Assembly (NCBI GenBank): GCA_905233145.1
Contig: CAJODI010000045.1
Coordinates: 1-34,082, forward strand
Length of the DNA: 34,082 bases
DNA from: an uncultured Ruminococcus sp.
GTDB taxonomy: Bacteria > Bacillota > Clostridia > Oscillospirales > Acutalibacteraceae
Direction of reading: 5' to 3'
Shown: positions 31,993 through 34,082 of the stretch, piece after piece
How positions within the stretch are numbered: the stretch's first letter is position 1
How the letters are laid out: each line of letters opens with the position of its first letter
Notes under the pieces: generated by a model
The model's database searches: none
What the model was told of the DNA's origin: nothing
What the model saw: only the letters and a program-made list of their open reading frames with translations
Made by a program: the position numbers and the translations under genes

Positions 31993-32736
31993 TCAATCTT
32001 TCATTCCGTTATAAGCCACTTTTGCCGCACTGCGTTTCATATTGCAGCCCAGTGAATAAAAGTCAACGTGTTTTGACAATGTATTGAGAAGCTGCATTGT
32101 TTTCGCGATTCTTTGAGGACTGCTGCTGCGGTAGGTCTGCTTGAACAGCACCGGAAGCATTTCCTCAAAGGAAATCTTTTCAATATGATTTTCCTCGGCA
32201 CGGCTGAGCGAACAAATCGCCTTTAACGGAAGAATGATATTCTCGCCGAGATGGTGCTTGCCGTTCCATGGCGTTCCGCAGATTCTAACGCCGTCCTCGC
32301 GGATAATAATCAGCGGCTTGTCGTCGTTTACGGTAACAACCTTGTGACCCATTTCGGGGAGTACCCTGCGCCACAATTCACCGTGGGTGGACTTTCCTGT
32401 TCCGCTGGGAGCGGTAAAGAGAAATGTTTGACCGTCAACTGCGATTGCTGAGCCGTGGAACAGAATTATGTCTCTGTCAAACATTTCCTCGGCGATTTTG
32501 CGGTAGAGCGAAAGGGTTTCAAAATAACTGTCATCAAGCAAAACAAGCCTTTCTCCGGGAATTTCGGTTGTCTGTTCGGCGCGGGTACGCTCGTAGTCGA
32601 TATCCTCCTGAGTTACGGTAATCTCCATATCCGGAGACGCGTCAGTCAAATAGTCGCCGCAAAAGCTCTTTGTGCTCTCATACAAGCATGTAACGCCGAT
32701 TGCTGTTTCGGCTATGTTAAAAGTGAATTTTACCAT
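31993..32736 (-). CDS. HprK-like serine kinase
   Basis: The 247-residue protein matches the HPr kinase-like family that modifies peptides: FHGSAIAV with the conserved His94, P-loop APSGTGKSTHG (109-119), VNDDKPLI (Asp138/139) and the C-terminal segment LGCNMKRSAAKVAYNGM. It lacks the N-terminal domain of true HprK and is shorter. Related kinases (PadeK in the paeninodin cluster) phosphorylate the C-terminal Ser of lasso peptides. It is the first gene of the cassette. No precursor peptide, PqqD protein or cyclase is visible nearby, so the substrate is unknown. Confidence 0.78.
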   Translation of the reverse strand: MVKFTFNIAETAIGVTCLYESTKSFCGDYLTDASPDMEITVTQEDIDYERTRAEQTTEIPGERLVLLDDSYFETLSLYRKIAEEMFDRDIILFHGSAIAVDGQTFLFTAPSGTGKSTHGELWRRVLPEMGHKVVTVNDDKPLIIIREDGVRICGTPWNGKHHLGENIILPLKAICSLSRAEENHIEKISFEEMLPVLFKQTYRSSSPQRIAKTMQLLNTLSKHVDFYSLGCNMKRSAAKVAYNGMKD

Positions 32737-33147
32737 AGTAATAAACCTATCCTAAAAATATAAAATTTGCAAAACGCATTTTTGCGCATTATCGTTATTT
32801 ATTTTACATCTTTTGGCTTCTCTTGTCAACCTTGACGGAAAAATGTTTTGAAGTTTTGTAACTCGTCAAACAAATCGACGGTTAATACTCAAAAAGCTTT
32901 GTCAAAATGCACAAAGAAAACCTGCGGCAACTCCGTCTGCTTTGGGGCAAATTTTCGAGACAATTGTGGGAATTGCACAATAAAGCATAGTGACTTTTGT
33001 AAAAATCACAGACTAACCCCTTATAATTTCGTCTGAATTACCAAATTACGCCCCTGATTTTTTGTCATTTTTTCTACTGTACTAACCCCAACAATTATTG
33101 TATAATATAAACAGCATATCAATCTAGGTGCTAAAGGAGTTTTAAAA
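32737..33147. other. AT-rich divergent spacer with a promoter before the APH-fold kinase
   Basis: The spacer separates the leftward kinase gene from the rightward APH-like gene. TATAAT at 33101-33106 is a good -10 box for the rightward gene, with a poor -35 box. AGGATAGG at about 32746-32753 (minus) is the ribosome binding site of the kinase gene. A Cys-rich frame at 32848-33036 starts at TTG without a site and is not called as a gene. Confidence 0.5.
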
Positions 33148-33897
33148 ATGAAATTAGATAATGTACTTGCCGAAAGAAAAAACAAGGTGATCTACCGCGA
33201 CGGTGATCTTGCGGCAAAGGTTTTTGACGAAAGCTTTCCAAAGTCGGACATTCTTAACGAGGCTCTTAACCAGGCGAGAGTTGAGGAAACAGGACTCAAT
33301 ATCCCCAAGGTTGAGGAGGTCACAAAGATCGACGGCAAATGGGCGATCATATCAACATATATCGAGGGCAAAACCTTGAAGCAGCTTATGGACGAAAACC
33401 CCGACAAAATCGACGAATATCTTGAGCTGTTTGTAAACGTTCAGATCGAGATCCTCAACAAAAAATCTCCTCTGCTTAACAAGCTCCACGACAAGATGAA
33501 CCGCAAAATCAGCGAGACCGATCTTGACGCCACAACGCGCTATGACCTGCACACACGCCTTAACGGTATGCCCAAGCACACCAAGGTTTGTCACGGCGAC
33601 TTTAACCCATCTAACATCATTATTACCGAGGACGGCACCCCTTATGTGCTCGACTGGTCGCACGCAACTCAGGGCAACGGCGCGGCTGACGCGGCAAGAA
33701 CATATCTTTTGTTCCGTCTTAAGAAAGAGGACGAGATCGCCGAAAAGTATATGAAGCTGTTCTGTGCAAAGACAGACACTGCTCGCCAGTACGTAAATCA
33801 GTGGCTGCCGATCGTCGCGGCTTCTCAGTCGGTAAAGGGCAACCCCGAGGAACGCGAGTTCCTGCTAGGTTGGGTCGGCGTTTGCGACTATCAGTAA
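33148..33897 (+). CDS. APH-family phosphotransferase
   Basis: The 249-residue protein has the aminoglycoside phosphotransferase/choline kinase fold: a small N-lobe with DLAAKVF (Lys24) and IISTYIEGKTLKQLM, then the catalytic loop CHGDFNPSNIII (His149, Asp151, Asn156) and VLDWSHA (Asp169, metal binding). It is shorter than true resistance enzymes and ends soon after GWVGVCDYQ. AAAGGAG lies 9 nt before the ATG. Small-molecule or antibiotic kinase activity is possible, but the substrate cannot be told; a resistance role is not supported. Confidence 0.8.
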   Translation: MKLDNVLAERKNKVIYRDGDLAAKVFDESFPKSDILNEALNQARVEETGLNIPKVEEVTKIDGKWAIISTYIEGKTLKQLMDENPDKIDEYLELFVNVQIEILNKKSPLLNKLHDKMNRKISETDLDATTRYDLHTRLNGMPKHTKVCHGDFNPSNIIITEDGTPYVLDWSHATQGNGAADAARTYLLFRLKKEDEIAEKYMKLFCAKTDTARQYVNQWLPIVAASQSVKGNPEEREFLLGWVGVCDYQ

Positions 33898-33927
33898 TTT
33901 TTATTTTTGTTATTTTAAAAAATAATC

Positions 33928-33966
33928 GGCGGCTTGAAGTTCACATGAGCTTCAAGCCGCCTTTTT
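33928..33966 (+). terminator. Terminator of the APH-family gene
   Basis: GGCGGCTTGAAG (33928-33939) pairs perfectly with CTTCAAGCCGCC (33950-33961), followed by TTTTT. It is 30 bp after the stop codon. Confidence 0.9.
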
Positions 33967-34082
33967 ATTATAACTAATAAAAGTTGGTTCATCACGGAAA
34001 TTTGTGGGATGAACGAACAGAAGGGATAGACAGATAACGAATCAAGGTAAAGAAGAAGTCATCATCCCGGTAACCGTAACCG
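33967..34082. other. Right-edge stretch without a recognised gene
   Basis: A 7 bp inverted repeat GTTCATC/GATGAAC (33987-33993 and 34008-34014) with an inner CAC/GTG pair could fold in RNA. No start codon with a ribosome binding site is seen before the window ends. Confidence 0.3.

Noticed and set aside
32848..33036. A 62-residue Cys-rich frame (seven Cys) beside the kinase cassette, a possible precursor peptide
   Set aside because: It starts at TTG without a ribosome binding site, has no leader/core layout, and lies in AT-rich spacer. Chance is the simpler explanation, although the position is tempting.
33148..33897. Aminoglycoside resistance gene
   Set aside because: Only the general APH-fold motifs are visible; the protein is short and lies in a core-like context without any resistance neighbour.

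Overview
The window looks like a chromosomal segment of a Gram-positive gut-type Clostridia, most likely in the Ruminococcus/Oscillospiraceae neighbourhood. The grounds are the FabK-type type II fatty acid operon, a single-step meso-diaminopimelate dehydrogenase, a fermentative AdhE, strong AGGAGG-type ribosome binding sites, and AT-rich spacers around genes of intermediate GC. The taxonomic placement is an inference from gene content, not from a marker gene.

Layout. Positions 1 to about 3075 are the right part of an integrated rolling-circle element. It has a leftward Pro-rich repeat protein cut by the window edge, an array of small hairpins, an HUH-type Rep, an excisionase-like HTH protein and an XRE regulator. 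It sits inside the aspartokinase gene lysC, of which only the 5' third is left here. Leftward host genes follow: lysC, hom and a class A penicillin-binding protein. From 7705 rightward there is a small secreted BofC-like protein, then a complete fabK-fabD-fabG-fabF-accB-fabZ-accC-accD-accA operon that makes malonyl-CoA and elongates fatty acids, and a DUF218 (YdcF-like) membrane protein.

From 17315 to 20786 leftward genes encode diaminopimelate dehydrogenase and the NadB/NadC steps of NAD synthesis. HflX and a left-handed beta-helix sugar-nucleotide enzyme run rightward (20896-22945). A RelB/DinJ-type antitoxin with a zeta-type kinase toxin lies between two near-identical terminators (22970-24126). 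It is followed by adhE and a leucine-rich-repeat lipoprotein, both leftward. At 28396 an NlpC/P60 hydrolase gene has a long structured leader with a predicted H-type pseudoknot. The right end holds a leftward three-gene cassette (HprK-like kinase, S26 peptidase, NTP_transf_5 nucleotidyltransferase) and a rightward APH-fold kinase.

A dispersed 146-163 bp repeat with 19 bp inverted ends appears as three full copies and several fragments. The full copies lie at, or within a few bases of, the stop codon of the gene before them, always in the same orientation relative to that gene. With the hairpin array, the pseudoknot leader, the toxin-antitoxin module and the kinase/peptidase/nucleotidyltransferase cassette, these are the parts most worth a second look. 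All family names come from reading the translated sequence and recognising motifs; no database search was run.
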